From: Blautia schinkii
GTDB taxonomy: Bacteria; Bacillota; Clostridia; Lachnospirales; Lachnospiraceae
Reading direction: 5' to 3'
DNA length: 64,000 nucleotides
Assembly: GCF_013304825.1 (NCBI RefSeq)
Contig: NZ_JAAWUO010000003.1
Location: forward strand, 124,001-188,000
In this document: one piece after another, positions 25,454 to 33,653 of the stretch
How the letters are laid out: every line of letters begins with the position of its first letter
How positions within the stretch are numbered: the stretch's first letter is position 1
The notes under the pieces: model-generated
Seen by the model: the letters and a program-made list of their open reading frames with translations, nothing else
Databases searched by the model: none
Told to the model about the DNA's origin: nothing
Translations under genes and position numbers: made by a program

Positions 25454-27874
25454 ATGGCTGCACCTTATAACCATAGAGCCATCGAAGCGAAATGGCGCAC
25501 AAACTGGGAGAAAAAACCGGTAAATGTCAATGACGGCAAGAAACCGAAATATTATTGTCTGGATATGTTCCCGTATCCGTCCGGAAACGGTCTTCATGTA
25601 GGACACTGGAGAGGCTATGTGATCTCCGATGTATGGAGCCGTTATAAAATGCTCCAGGGTTATTACCTGATCCACCCGATGGGATGGGATGCTTTTGGTC
25701 TTCCGGCTGAGAACTATGCCATCAAGATGGGTGTTCATCCGGCAGTATCTACAGCAGCAAATATTAAGAACATCAAACGTCAGATCAACGATATCGCAGC
25801 AATCTATGACTGGGATATGGAGGTTAATACAACAGATCCGGAATTTTATAAATGGACACAGTGGATCTTTGTGAAAATGTTCAAAGAAGGTCTTGCATAT
25901 GAGAAGGAATTCCCGATCAACTGGTGTCCTTCCTGTAAGACAGGTCTTGCAAATGAGGAGGTTGTAAACGGATGCTGCGAGCGCTGTGGTACAGCAGTTA
26001 CCAAAAAGAACCTCCGTCAGTGGATGCTCCGCATCACAAAATATGCAGACAGACTTTTAAGTGATCTGGATAAACTGGACTGGCCGGAGAAGGTTAAAAA
26101 GATGCAGACAGACTGGATCGGCAAATCCTACGGCGCAGAGGTCGATTTCCCGGTTGAAGGAAGAGATGAGAAGATCACTGTCTATACAACAAGACCGGAT
26201 ACTCTTCACGGAGCAACTTTCATGGTACTTGCGCCGGAGCATGCTCTTGCGAAATCTCTTGCAACAGACGAGACAAGAGAGGCTGTAGAGAAATATATCT
26301 TTGATGCTTCCATGAAGTCCAATGTAGACCGTCTCCAGGATAAAGAGAAGACAGGTGTATTCACAGGTACTTATGCGATCAATCCGCTGAACGGCGAGAA
26401 GCTTCCGATCTGGCTTTCCGACTATGTTCTGGCAGATTATGGTACAGGTGCTATCATGTGCGTACCTGCTCATGATGACCGTGACTTTGAGTTTGCAAAG
26501 AAATTTGATATTCCGATCATCCAGGTTATCGCAAAAGACGGAAAAGAAATCGAGAATATGACAGAAGCTTACACAGAGGCTTCCGGAACCATGATCAACT
26601 CCGGTGAGTGGAATGGAATGGAATCTTCCGTACTGAAGAAGGAAGCACCGCATATCATCGAGAAGCTGGGTATCGGACGTAAGACTGTCAACTACAAACT
26701 GAGAGACTGGGTATTTTCCCGCCAGCGTTACTGGGGTGAGCCGATCCCGATCGTACACTGCCCGAAATGCGGTGCTGTACCGGTACCGGAGGATCAGCTT
26801 CCGTTAAGACTTCCGGAGGTAGAAAGCTATCAGCCTACAGGAACCGGAGAGTCACCTCTTGCAGCTATTGACGAGTGGGTGAATACCACATGCCCATGCT
26901 GTGGTGCTCCTGCAAAACGTGAGACAAACACCATGCCTCAGTGGGCAGGATCTTCCTGGTATTTCCTCCGTTATGTAGATAATAAGAATAATAAAGAACT
27001 GGTTTCCAAAGAAAAAGCTGACAAATATCTGCCGGTAGATATGTATATCGGTGGTGTAGAGCATGCTGTTCTTCACCTTCTGTACTCCAGATTCTACACC
27101 AAGTTCCTGTATGATATCGGAGCTATTGATTTCGATGAGCCGTTTGTCAAGCTGTTCAACCAGGGTATGATCACAGGTAAAAACGGAATCAAGATGAGTA
27201 AATCCAAAGGAAATGTTATTTCACCGGATGATCTTGTAAATGATTACGGATGTGATTCCTTACGTATGTATGAGCTGTTCGTAGGACCGCCGGAACTGGA
27301 TGCAGAGTGGGATGACAGGGGAATCGATGGTGTATCCAGATTCCTGAAGCGTTTCTGGACACTTGCTCTTGACAGCATTGAGAAGGATATCCCGGCTACC
27401 AAGGAGATGGAGAAGACCCGTCATAAGATGGTATACGATATCACCAGCAGACTTGAGGCCTTCAGCCTGAATACCGTAGTGTCCGGATTTATGGAATACA
27501 CAAACAAACTGATCGCTATCGCAAAGCAGAACGACGGTGCTGTTGACAAAGAGACTATCGAGACAGCTACCATTCTTCTTGCTCCGTTTGTTCCTCATAT
27601 CGCTGAGGAGATCTGGGAGAAGCTTGGACATGAGGATTCCATTTTCCATGCACAGTGGCCGGCTCACGATGAGGAGCTTATGAAGGATGATGAGATCGAG
27701 GTTCCGGTTCAGATTAACGGCAAGACCAAGGCTGTTATCAGTATTCCGGCAGATATCTCCAAGGAGGATGCAATTGCAGAGGGAAAGAAAGCAGTTGCAG
27801 ATAAGATTTCCGGAAATATCATCAAAGAAATCTATGTACCGAAGAAGATCATCAATATCGTAGTAAAGAAATAA
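25454..27874 (+). CDS. leuS: Leucyl-tRNA synthetase
   Basis: An 806-residue class I synthetase. Catalytic motifs are HIGH-like YPSGNGLHVGHWRG near residue 40 and KMSKSKGNVISPDDL near residue 580. Between them are the zinc-type Cys pairs (CPSC, CERC; CPKC, CPCC), the CP1 editing domain that clears mischarged Ile/Met, and the TTRPDTLHGATFMVLAPEH segment. GGAGG precedes ATG 25454. Monocistronic with its own promoter and terminator. Confidence 0.98.
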   Translation: MAAPYNHRAIEAKWRTNWEKKPVNVNDGKKPKYYCLDMFPYPSGNGLHVGHWRGYVISDVWSRYKMLQGYYLIHPMGWDAFGLPAENYAIKMGVHPAVSTAANIKNIKRQINDIAAIYDWDMEVNTTDPEFYKWTQWIFVKMFKEGLAYEKEFPINWCPSCKTGLANEEVVNGCCERCGTAVTKKNLRQWMLRITKYADRLLSDLDKLDWPEKVKKMQTDWIGKSYGAEVDFPVEGRDEKITVYTTRPDTLHGATFMVLAPEHALAKSLATDETREAVEKYIFDASMKSNVDRLQDKEKTGVFTGTYAINPLNGEKLPIWLSDYVLADYGTGAIMCVPAHDDRDFEFAKKFDIPIIQVIAKDGKEIENMTEAYTEASGTMINSGEWNGMESSVLKKEAPHIIEKLGIGRKTVNYKLRDWVFSRQRYWGEPIPIVHCPKCGAVPVPEDQLPLRLPEVESYQPTGTGESPLAAIDEWVNTTCPCCGAPAKRETNTMPQWAGSSWYFLRYVDNKNNKELVSKEKADKYLPVDMYIGGVEHAVLHLLYSRFYTKFLYDIGAIDFDEPFVKLFNQGMITGKNGIKMSKSKGNVISPDDLVNDYGCDSLRMYELFVGPPELDAEWDDRGIDGVSRFLKRFWTLALDSIEKDIPATKEMEKTRHKMVYDITSRLEAFSLNTVVSGFMEYTNKLIAIAKQNDGAVDKETIETATILLAPFVPHIAEEIWEKLGHEDSIFHAQWPAHDEELMKDDEIEVPVQINGKTKAVISIPADISKEDAIAEGKKAVADKISGNIIKEIYVPKKIINIVVKK

Positions 27875-27884
27875 GATTAATCAA

Positions 27885-27937
27885 AAACACCCGAAGCAGG
27901 GCGAAGATATTTCTGCCTTTGCCAGGGTGTTTTTTTG
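27885..27937 (+). terminator. Terminator of leuS
   Basis: AAACACCC (27885-27892) with GGGTGTTT (27925-27932), internal pairing, then a T run. Confidence 0.82.
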
Positions 27938-27969
27938 ATAAACATCATGAAATCAGTAAGTGTGCACAA

Positions 27970-28049
27970 AAATAACAAATGTTATTTAGATGAAATGTCA
28001 AAAACATTTAGGCATTTTAATAGATTTGCCTAAATTTTGGTCATACCAA
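27970..28049. promoter_or_regulatory. Cluster of four inverted repeats upstream of the radical SAM gene
   Basis: The 340-bp gap after leuS holds four perfect inverted repeats in 80 bp: AAATAAC/GTTATTT (27970-27987), AAATGT/ACATTT (27993-28009), ATTTAGGCA/TGCCTAAAT (28006-28035) and TTGGT/ACCAA (28037-28049). The second and third overlap, so they could be alternative structures or adjacent operators. No known riboswitch core was recognised in the remainder. Confidence 0.55.
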
Positions 28050-28096
28050 TTATATTGTCTATTGTTATTCAAATGGAAAAAACGTACAGTAACACC

Positions 28097-28156
28097 ATGA
28101 GTCAGGCAAAGGCAGTAAGAAAGCTTTGTTACTCGAAATGCAGTGTGACGGAATGA
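28097..28156 (+). CDS. Possible 19-residue leader peptide
   Basis: ATG 28097 to TGA 28156 encodes MSQAKAVRKLCYSKCSVTE, ending 58 nt before the radical SAM start. No convincing Shine-Dalgarno precedes it, so translation is doubtful. It is listed because of its position and its two Cys residues beside a SPASM-type radical SAM gene. Confidence 0.2.
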   Translation: MSQAKAVRKLCYSKCSVTE

Positions 28157-28214
28157 AGATGTCCGTTTAGCTGGATTGCATATCTACATTGAGAGAAATA
28201 AGGAGAGAGACAGT

Positions 28215-29576
28215 ATGAGCGCAATGAACACACTTAAGAAATTCGGACTGGAACAGGCATTCAACTATATTTATAAAGATCCGGATAAGAATTTTATCAA
28301 GATCATGGACTGGGCAGATAAATTTTCCGGTGGTGGATTCCCTACACAGAGAGCAATGATCCGCGAAGCCATTTCTGATCCGGAACATCCATATTATCCG
28401 TTTATTCATAGATTGGTAACTGACATTGATCCGCATGTTATGAAAACTCTGGTTGCAAACTTCTTTATCAATGCGAATCTTGCAGGCTGGAAGAAACAGG
28501 ATGAATGCCGTGAGAAATATGGCTGTAATATTCCGTGGGCGATCCTTCTTGATCCAACAAGTGCATGTAATCTGCACTGTACAGGATGCTGGGCAGCAGA
28601 GTATGGAAACAAGCTGAACCTCACCTACGATGAGATCGACGACATCATCCGCCAGGGTAAGGAGCTTGGCGTTTATATGTATATTTACACAGGTGGAGAG
28701 CCACTCGTAAGAAAAAAGGATCTGATCCGTCTTTGCGAGAAACATAATGACTGTATCTTCCTTTCCTTCACAAATGCAACATTGATCGATGAGGATTTTG
28801 CAAATGATATGCTTCGGGTAGGAAACTTTGTTCCTGCAATTTCACTGGAAGGATTTGAGACTGCAACAGATGGCAGAAGAGGAAATGGTGTATACCAGAA
28901 GGTTATCAAAGCCATCAATCTTCTCAGAGAGAAGAAGCTTGTATTTGGTATCTCGGCATGTTATACAAGCGCAAATTTCGAGTCCATCACATCGGAGGCG
29001 TTTTACGACAGTCTGATCGATCTTGGAGCGTACTTTATCTGGTATTTCCATTATATGCCGGTTGGAAATGATGCTGCACCGGAGCTGCTCCCCACACCTG
29101 AACAGAGAAGAGAAACCTATGAGCGCATCCGTAAATACCGTGCAACAAAGCCGTTGTTTGCCATGGATTTCCAGAATGATGCAGAGTTTGTGGGAGGATG
29201 TATTGCAGGTGGACGCCGCTATCTCCATATCAATGCAAATGGTGATATCGATCCATGTGTATTTATCCATTATTCTGATTCCAATATCCGTGAGAAATCA
29301 CTTCTGGAAGCACTGCAGTCTCCGATGATGATGGCATATCATGACGGACAGCCGTTTAATGACAATATGTACCGCCCATGTCCGATGCTTGAAAATCCGC
29401 AGAAGCTGAGAGAAATGGTAGAAAAATCCGGAGCACATTCCACAGATCTTCAGTCACCGGAGAGTGCAGAGCATCTCTGTGCGAAATGTGACCGGTATGC
29501 TGAAAACTGGAAACCGGTAGCAGAGGAAATGTGGAGGGAAGATCAGGAGAGAAAGGCAGAGAAGAAAGTCGGCTGA
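28215..29576 (+). CDS. Radical SAM protein with C-terminal cysteine cluster (SPASM-like)
   Basis: A 453-residue protein. The radical SAM [4Fe-4S] motif is C118-x3-C122-x2-C125 (SACNLHCTGC), followed by YIYTGGEPLVR. A C-terminal Cys-rich part (GGCIAGGRRYLHINANGDIDPCVF, then CP and LCAKCDRYAENW) suggests auxiliary clusters as in SPASM proteins. About 110 residues precede the radical SAM core, with helical character. ATG 28215 follows AGGAGA; earlier in-frame codons lack a site. Substrate unknown. A VTT membrane protein lies downstream, past a terminator. Confidence 0.85.
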   Translation: MSAMNTLKKFGLEQAFNYIYKDPDKNFIKIMDWADKFSGGGFPTQRAMIREAISDPEHPYYPFIHRLVTDIDPHVMKTLVANFFINANLAGWKKQDECREKYGCNIPWAILLDPTSACNLHCTGCWAAEYGNKLNLTYDEIDDIIRQGKELGVYMYIYTGGEPLVRKKDLIRLCEKHNDCIFLSFTNATLIDEDFANDMLRVGNFVPAISLEGFETATDGRRGNGVYQKVIKAINLLREKKLVFGISACYTSANFESITSEAFYDSLIDLGAYFIWYFHYMPVGNDAAPELLPTPEQRRETYERIRKYRATKPLFAMDFQNDAEFVGGCIAGGRRYLHINANGDIDPCVFIHYSDSNIREKSLLEALQSPMMMAYHDGQPFNDNMYRPCPMLENPQKLREMVEKSGAHSTDLQSPESAEHLCAKCDRYAENWKPVAEEMWREDQERKAEKKVG

Positions 29577-29605
29577 TCCTGAAACTTAAAAAAGCAGAAC
29601 TTATG

Positions 29606-29648
29606 AAAGAGCACGGTACCGGAAACAGGTGCCAGTGCTCTTTTTTTT
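29606..29648 (+). terminator. Terminator of the radical SAM gene
   Basis: AAGAGCAC with GTGCTCTT plus an inner GGTACC/GGTGCC stem, then eight T. Confidence 0.9.
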
Positions 29649-29668
29649 GAAAACGGAGTGATCAAACC

Positions 29669-30325
29669 ATGAAAAAAATGATTGATAACATCAGAAAATA
29701 TCTGCCGGTGGTGCTCATTCTTGTGCTGCTTCTTTTCTGCATCTGTTATAAGAAAGATCTGTCTGTGGAAAAGATCCTGCGCTATACGCCGAAGGAACCT
29801 GTTAAGGCAGCATTACTTATGCTTGTGTTTTATGCCGTGAAAAGTGTCTCCTTTGTATTCCCCATTGCAGTTCTGCAGCTGGCTGTAGGACATCTGTTTT
29901 CTACAGGAACTGCACTTCTGGTGAACTTTCTGGGAAGAGCAGTTACATTGGCACTTCCTTACTGGATGGGACGTTTTTCCGGCTCTGCCATGGTGGAGAA
30001 TCTTACTTCCAAATATCCGAAGCTGAAAACAGTGGTGAATTACCAGAACGGAAATCCTCTGTATATCTCTTATTTTATGAGAACACTGAATTTTTTGCCC
30101 GGGGATGCAGTGAGCCTGTTTCTGGGTGCGGTGAAGATCCCATTTGGAGTATATATGCTAGGTGGGATGCTGGGAACACTTCCGGGAGTTATCCTTGCCA
30201 CGATATTTGGAGCAAATATCAAGAATCCAGGATCACTGGCATTCTGGCTTTCCGCGGTGCTTCTTGTGATGATCAGTGTATTTTCGATCCTGATACACAG
30301 GTATATTTCCCGGAAGAAAAAATGA
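29669..30325 (+). CDS. TVP38/TMEM64 (VTT domain) membrane protein
   Basis: A 218-residue integral membrane protein with about five hydrophobic segments. The VTT/SNARE-associated domain spans the centre: FPIAVLQLAVGHLFSTGTALLVNFLGRAVTLALPYWMGRFSG and, later, YFMRTLNFLPGDAVSLFLGAVKIPFGVYMLGGMLGTLPGVIL. Relatives (DedA/VTT superfamily) are linked to lipid scrambling and transport; the substrate is unknown here. It starts 20 nt after the terminator of the radical SAM gene, so some read-through is possible. GGAGTG precedes the ATG. Confidence 0.88.
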   Translation: MKKMIDNIRKYLPVVLILVLLLFCICYKKDLSVEKILRYTPKEPVKAALLMLVFYAVKSVSFVFPIAVLQLAVGHLFSTGTALLVNFLGRAVTLALPYWMGRFSGSAMVENLTSKYPKLKTVVNYQNGNPLYISYFMRTLNFLPGDAVSLFLGAVKIPFGVYMLGGMLGTLPGVILATIFGANIKNPGSLAFWLSAVLLVMISVFSILIHRYISRKKK

Positions 30326-30331
30326 CAGTGC

Positions 30332-30373
30332 TTTCGCTTCCTTCTTTTACTGAGCGAAAAAATGTAGTATAAT
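30332..30373 (+). promoter_or_regulatory. Promoter of the ClC gene with flanking inverted repeat
   Basis: TTTACT (30346-30351), 16 bp, TATAAT (30368-30373). TTTCGCT (30332-30338) and AGCGAAA (30353-30359) form a perfect 7-bp inverted repeat bracketing the -35. Confidence 0.55.
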
Positions 30374-30403
30374 GCAGACAACAAAGAAAAGAGGGGAAGG
30401 AAC

Positions 30404-31690
30404 ATGGGGATAGATCATAACAAAAGATTAAAGGAGCATTTATATTATTACAGTGCAAGAATCAGCCGGGATATGTCAAATCTGATCAAGTGGCTGGTTC
30501 TTGCTGTTGTTACAGGATGTATCGTAGGGGCAGCCAGTACACTGTTTTCTGTTACACTGAAGGCAGTAACCGGTTACAGGAAGGCTCATGAATGGATTTT
30601 TCTTTTATTGCCGTTATCCGGACTTATTATTGTATTTTTGTATGAGAAGCTTGGAAAAGAGGATGGAGGGACCAACCAGGTTCTTTCTACTGTGCGTTCC
30701 AGAGACGATGTGCCGATCCTCTCTGCACCACTGATCTTTATCACAACGGCACTGACTCATCTTACCGGTGGTTCTGCGGGACGTGAGGGGGCAGCGATCC
30801 AGCTTGGAGGAAGCATTGCCAATCAGCTTGGAAGGTGGATCCATCTGGACGAGGAGGACCGACATGTAATTGTCATGTGCGGCATGAGCGCGGCGTTTTC
30901 AGCGTTGTTTGGAACGCCGATGGCAGCGGCAGTTTTTGCGCTGGAGGTGGTAAGTGTGGGGGTGATGTACTATGCGGCGCTGATGCCGTGTATGATCGCA
31001 TCGCTGGTTGCCTCCGGATTTGCGGCAGGAATGGGTATTACACCGGAGAGCTTTCACGTGACGGATATTCCCGCGCTCACAATAGAAAGCGGACTGAAAA
31101 TGGGTGTTGTGGCGCTGGGATGCGCAGTTGTCAGTATTGTATTCTGTATTGCACTAAATGGCGCTGCAGGCTTGTATGTCAAATGGTTTAAAAATAAATA
31201 TGTTCGCGTGGTGGCTGGAGCATGTCTGGTCATTGCAGTCACCTTTATGCTTAGAACAAATGAATATATGGGAGCAGGTGCAGAGCTTATAGAGAGAGCG
31301 GTGGAAGACGGACAGGCAGATACTTTCGCTTTTTTCTGGAAAATGGTGCTTACTGCACTGACTATGCGCGCAGGATTTCGTGGGGGAGAGATCGTACCTT
31401 CTTTCTGCATCGGAGCCACTTTTGGCTGTGTGATGGGAAATCTTATGGGGATTTCTCCGTCAATCTGTGCAGCCTGCGGAATGGCAGCAGTTTTCTGTGG
31501 TGTAACCAACTGCCCGATCACATCGATTCTGATCGCTTTTGAAATGTTTGGATTTAAAGGGGTATCTTTCTATCTGATCGCAGTATCCATCAGTTATGCA
31601 GCATCGGGATATTATGGTCTTTATAAGGATCAGACCATTGTGTACTCCAAATATAAAGCAAAATATGTGAACCGGCATACCAGGTTCTGA
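30404..31690 (+). CDS. ClC-family chloride channel or Cl-/H+ antiporter
   Basis: A 428-residue protein with about ten membrane helices. The ClC anion-selectivity motifs are GGSAGREGAAIQ (helix F region, GREGP in most members, here Ala in place of Pro), FSALFGTPMAAAVFALEV, and GGEIVPSFCIGATFGCVMG (GGIF/SPxLxxGAxxG-like). There is no cytoplasmic CBS domain. No fluoride riboswitch core is visible in its short leader, so a fluoride-exporter role is not supported. GGGGAAGGA precedes ATG 30404. Confidence 0.9.
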   Translation: MGIDHNKRLKEHLYYYSARISRDMSNLIKWLVLAVVTGCIVGAASTLFSVTLKAVTGYRKAHEWIFLLLPLSGLIIVFLYEKLGKEDGGTNQVLSTVRSRDDVPILSAPLIFITTALTHLTGGSAGREGAAIQLGGSIANQLGRWIHLDEEDRHVIVMCGMSAAFSALFGTPMAAAVFALEVVSVGVMYYAALMPCMIASLVASGFAAGMGITPESFHVTDIPALTIESGLKMGVVALGCAVVSIVFCIALNGAAGLYVKWFKNKYVRVVAGACLVIAVTFMLRTNEYMGAGAELIERAVEDGQADTFAFFWKMVLTALTMRAGFRGGEIVPSFCIGATFGCVMGNLMGISPSICAACGMAAVFCGVTNCPITSILIAFEMFGFKGVSFYLIAVSISYAASGYYGLYKDQTIVYSKYKAKYVNRHTRF

Positions 31691-31772
31691 TATAGGGCGA
31701 AATTTGAAGGGGCGTGTGTATACAGGTGTAATATCTTATGGAAAACCGCATGGATATGGCAGGAAAATAATC

Positions 31773-31801
31773 TGGACATTCACGGAAATCTGATGTAATA
31801 T
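31773..31801 (+). promoter_or_regulatory. Promoter of the 67-residue protein gene
   Basis: TGGACA, 17 bp, TAATAT. Confidence 0.5.
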
Positions 31802-31840
31802 ATTAAACGTTAGTATTTACAGAAAGGCAGATTTTGAGGT

Positions 31841-32044
31841 ATGGAAGAGAAGATTCTTGATTTTATCATGGAGTATGCACAGGAGAATGAGGGAGTTCCG
31901 TTTCAGGTGATCGAGGAGAATTTTAATATCATTATGGATGATAAGCTGAAAGACATCATCAGTGATGCGATCTGGGACAAAGATAATGTTTCTGACGTGA
32001 TCATGGAAAATGACCGTTATGTGATCACCTGTTTTGTAGATTAA
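31841..32044 (+). CDS. Small acidic protein of unknown function
   Basis: A 67-residue protein rich in Asp, Glu and Ile, predicted mostly helical, ending in a beta-like RYVITCFVD. I do not recognise a family. It has a plausible promoter and a strong terminator of its own, and AAAGGCAGA ... GAGGT precedes the ATG, so it is likely a real monocistronic gene. There is no signal peptide or membrane segment. Confidence 0.65.
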   Translation: MEEKILDFIMEYAQENEGVPFQVIEENFNIIMDDKLKDIISDAIWDKDNVSDVIMENDRYVITCFVD

Positions 32045-32096
32045 TACAGGGATGTCTGTGACCGTTACGGTAATGGAATTAAGAAATCTGATATGA

Positions 32097-32127
32097 GGAG
32101 AATGCATATAAGGCATTCTCCTTTTTT
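32097..32127 (+). terminator. Terminator of the small-protein gene
   Basis: GGAGAATGC with GCATTCTCC (9 bp perfect), then six T. Confidence 0.92.
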
Positions 32128-32156
32128 CATCAATATGTCAAAATACTCCAAAGGAA

Positions 32157-32185
32157 TTGAAGTCCCCCAAAAAGAATGATATCCT
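32157..32185 (+). promoter_or_regulatory. Promoter of the AGE-family isomerase gene
   Basis: TTGAAG, 17 bp, TATCCT; GGGGTGG ribosome-binding site follows at 32200. Confidence 0.5.
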
Positions 32186-32211
32186 AAAGAAAAACAGATG
32201 GGGTGGTTGAA

Positions 32212-33450
32212 ATGAACAGCAAATATGAGATCAACACAAAAGAAAACCGGGAATTCCTGAAAGCATCCTGTGAGGAGCTTTTGAATTTCGGACATCGGTT
32301 TCCTTCACCGAATGGAGGTTCCTATTATCTGGGGGATGACGGAACACCTTGGAAGAACAGAAACCGGGAAACCTGGATCACCTGCCGTATGGCACATGTA
32401 TACAGCCTGGGGCTGATGCTTGGCCATGAAGGAAGCGGAGAGCTTGTGGATGCGGCACTGAAGGGCCTTAAGGGAGAGCTTCACGATGAAAAAAACGGCG
32501 GCTGGTATGCAGGTGTGACACAGGAGGGAGATATTATGCCGAACAAACAGTGTTATGCACATGCCTTTGTGATCCTGGCTGCATCTTCCGCACTGACAGC
32601 CGGAAGACCTGGGGCGAAAGAGCTCCTTGAAGAGGCATTGGCTGTTTATGACCGACATTTCTGGAATGAAGAGGAAGGGCTGGCCTGTGATACCTGGAAT
32701 ACGGAATTTACTGTGCTGGATGATTACCGTGGATTAAATGCCAATATGCATACGGTAGAAGCTTTTCTGGCAGCAGGAGATGTCACCGGAGATAAAAAAT
32801 ATCACATTCGTGCAGGCAGGATCATTGATCATGTGATCCAGTGGGCGGAAGATAACTCCTGGAGGATCCCGGAACATTTTACGAAAGAATGGGTGGCAGA
32901 TCTTGACTGTAACCGTGACCGTCCGGATGATCCGTTTAAGCCATACGGCGCAACACCGGGACATGGAATCGAGTGGGCAAGACTGATCACACAGTGGGCG
33001 CTTGCAAACTGTGGGGAAGAGAAAGAAAAATTGGAAAAATATCTCCAGGCAGCAGAGAAACTTTACACAACAGCAATAAAAGATGGCTGGAATGCAGATG
33101 GTGCACCGGGAATTGTATACACGACAGACTGGAATGGCAAACCGGTGGTACATGACCGTATGCACTGGACTCTTGCGGAAGCGATCAATACCTCCGCAGT
33201 TCTTTACCATGTGACCGGTAAGGAGAAATATGCGATAGATTATGCTGAGTTTATGAAGTACCTGGATGAAGTGGTCATGGATCACGAAAACGGTTCCTGG
33301 TTCCACCAGCTGGATGAGAAAAATCATCTGAAAGGAACTGTATGGCCGGGAAAATCCGATCTGTATCATGCGTTGCAGTCAACTCTGATTCCGTATCATA
33401 AGGCAGATATGTCCATTGCTCCGGCAGTGAAGAAAAATCTGGAAATATAA
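32212..33450 (+). CDS. AGE-family aldose-ketose isomerase (YihS/mannose isomerase-like)
   Basis: A 412-residue alpha/alpha-barrel protein of the N-acylglucosamine 2-epimerase superfamily. Its motifs match the YihS branch (sulfoquinovose and mannose isomerases): TWITCRMAHVYSL, the GGWYAGV segment, CYAHAFVILAASSALTAG, DYRGLNANMHTVEAFL, TPGHGIEWARL and the final ENGSWFHQLDEKNHLKGTVWPGKSDLYH. The catalytic histidines are those in NANMH, GHGIEW and the C-terminal DLYH. ATG 32212 is used; a GTG at 32203 falls in the ribosome-binding site. No sulfoquinovose genes are nearby, so a mannose/fructose-type substrate is as likely. Confidence 0.87.
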   Translation: MNSKYEINTKENREFLKASCEELLNFGHRFPSPNGGSYYLGDDGTPWKNRNRETWITCRMAHVYSLGLMLGHEGSGELVDAALKGLKGELHDEKNGGWYAGVTQEGDIMPNKQCYAHAFVILAASSALTAGRPGAKELLEEALAVYDRHFWNEEEGLACDTWNTEFTVLDDYRGLNANMHTVEAFLAAGDVTGDKKYHIRAGRIIDHVIQWAEDNSWRIPEHFTKEWVADLDCNRDRPDDPFKPYGATPGHGIEWARLITQWALANCGEEKEKLEKYLQAAEKLYTTAIKDGWNADGAPGIVYTTDWNGKPVVHDRMHWTLAEAINTSAVLYHVTGKEKYAIDYAEFMKYLDEVVMDHENGSWFHQLDEKNHLKGTVWPGKSDLYHALQSTLIPYHKADMSIAPAVKKNLEI

Positions 33451-33466
33451 CGGAATAACTATAAGG

Positions 33467-33520
33467 CAGATATTTAGTTATAAATAAGCAGGGAATGCAG
33501 GTTAAGAATATCTGTTTTAT
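33467..33520 (+). terminator. Weak terminator after the AGE-family gene
   Basis: CAGATATT (33467-33474) pairs with AATATCTG (33507-33514) over a long loop, then TTTTATT. Confidence 0.4.
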
Positions 33521-33537
33521 TAACTGTTTACAAAATA

Positions 33538-33644
33538 AAAACCTTCCTGTATCCAAAGAGCTTTCTCATAACAGATAATTACAGATTAAAGAAATATATC
33601 TGCATTATCTTGGAGATGCATCAGACACAGGAAGGTTTTTTATT
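33538..33644. repeat. 102-nt element bounded by 13-bp perfect inverted repeats
   Basis: AAAACCTTCCTGT (33538-33550) and ACAGGAAGGTTTT (33627-33639) are perfect complements enclosing 76 nt. Inside are further pairs CAGATA/TATCTG (33572-33602) and TGCAT/ATGCA (33601-33620). A T tract follows the right arm, and the complement of the left flank is also T-rich, so it can end transcription from both sides. It may be a large bidirectional terminator, a small RNA or a MITE-like remnant. Confidence 0.6.
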
Positions 33645-33653
33645 GAATAGTTA

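Noticed and set aside
28050-28214. Known riboswitch classes (cobalamin, c-di-GMP, guanidine, SAM) in the radical SAM leader
   Set aside because: None of the conserved cores could be seen by eye; a covariance-model search would settle it.
30326-30403. Fluoride riboswitch before the ClC gene
   Set aside because: The conserved core is absent and the leader after the -10 is only about 30 nt.
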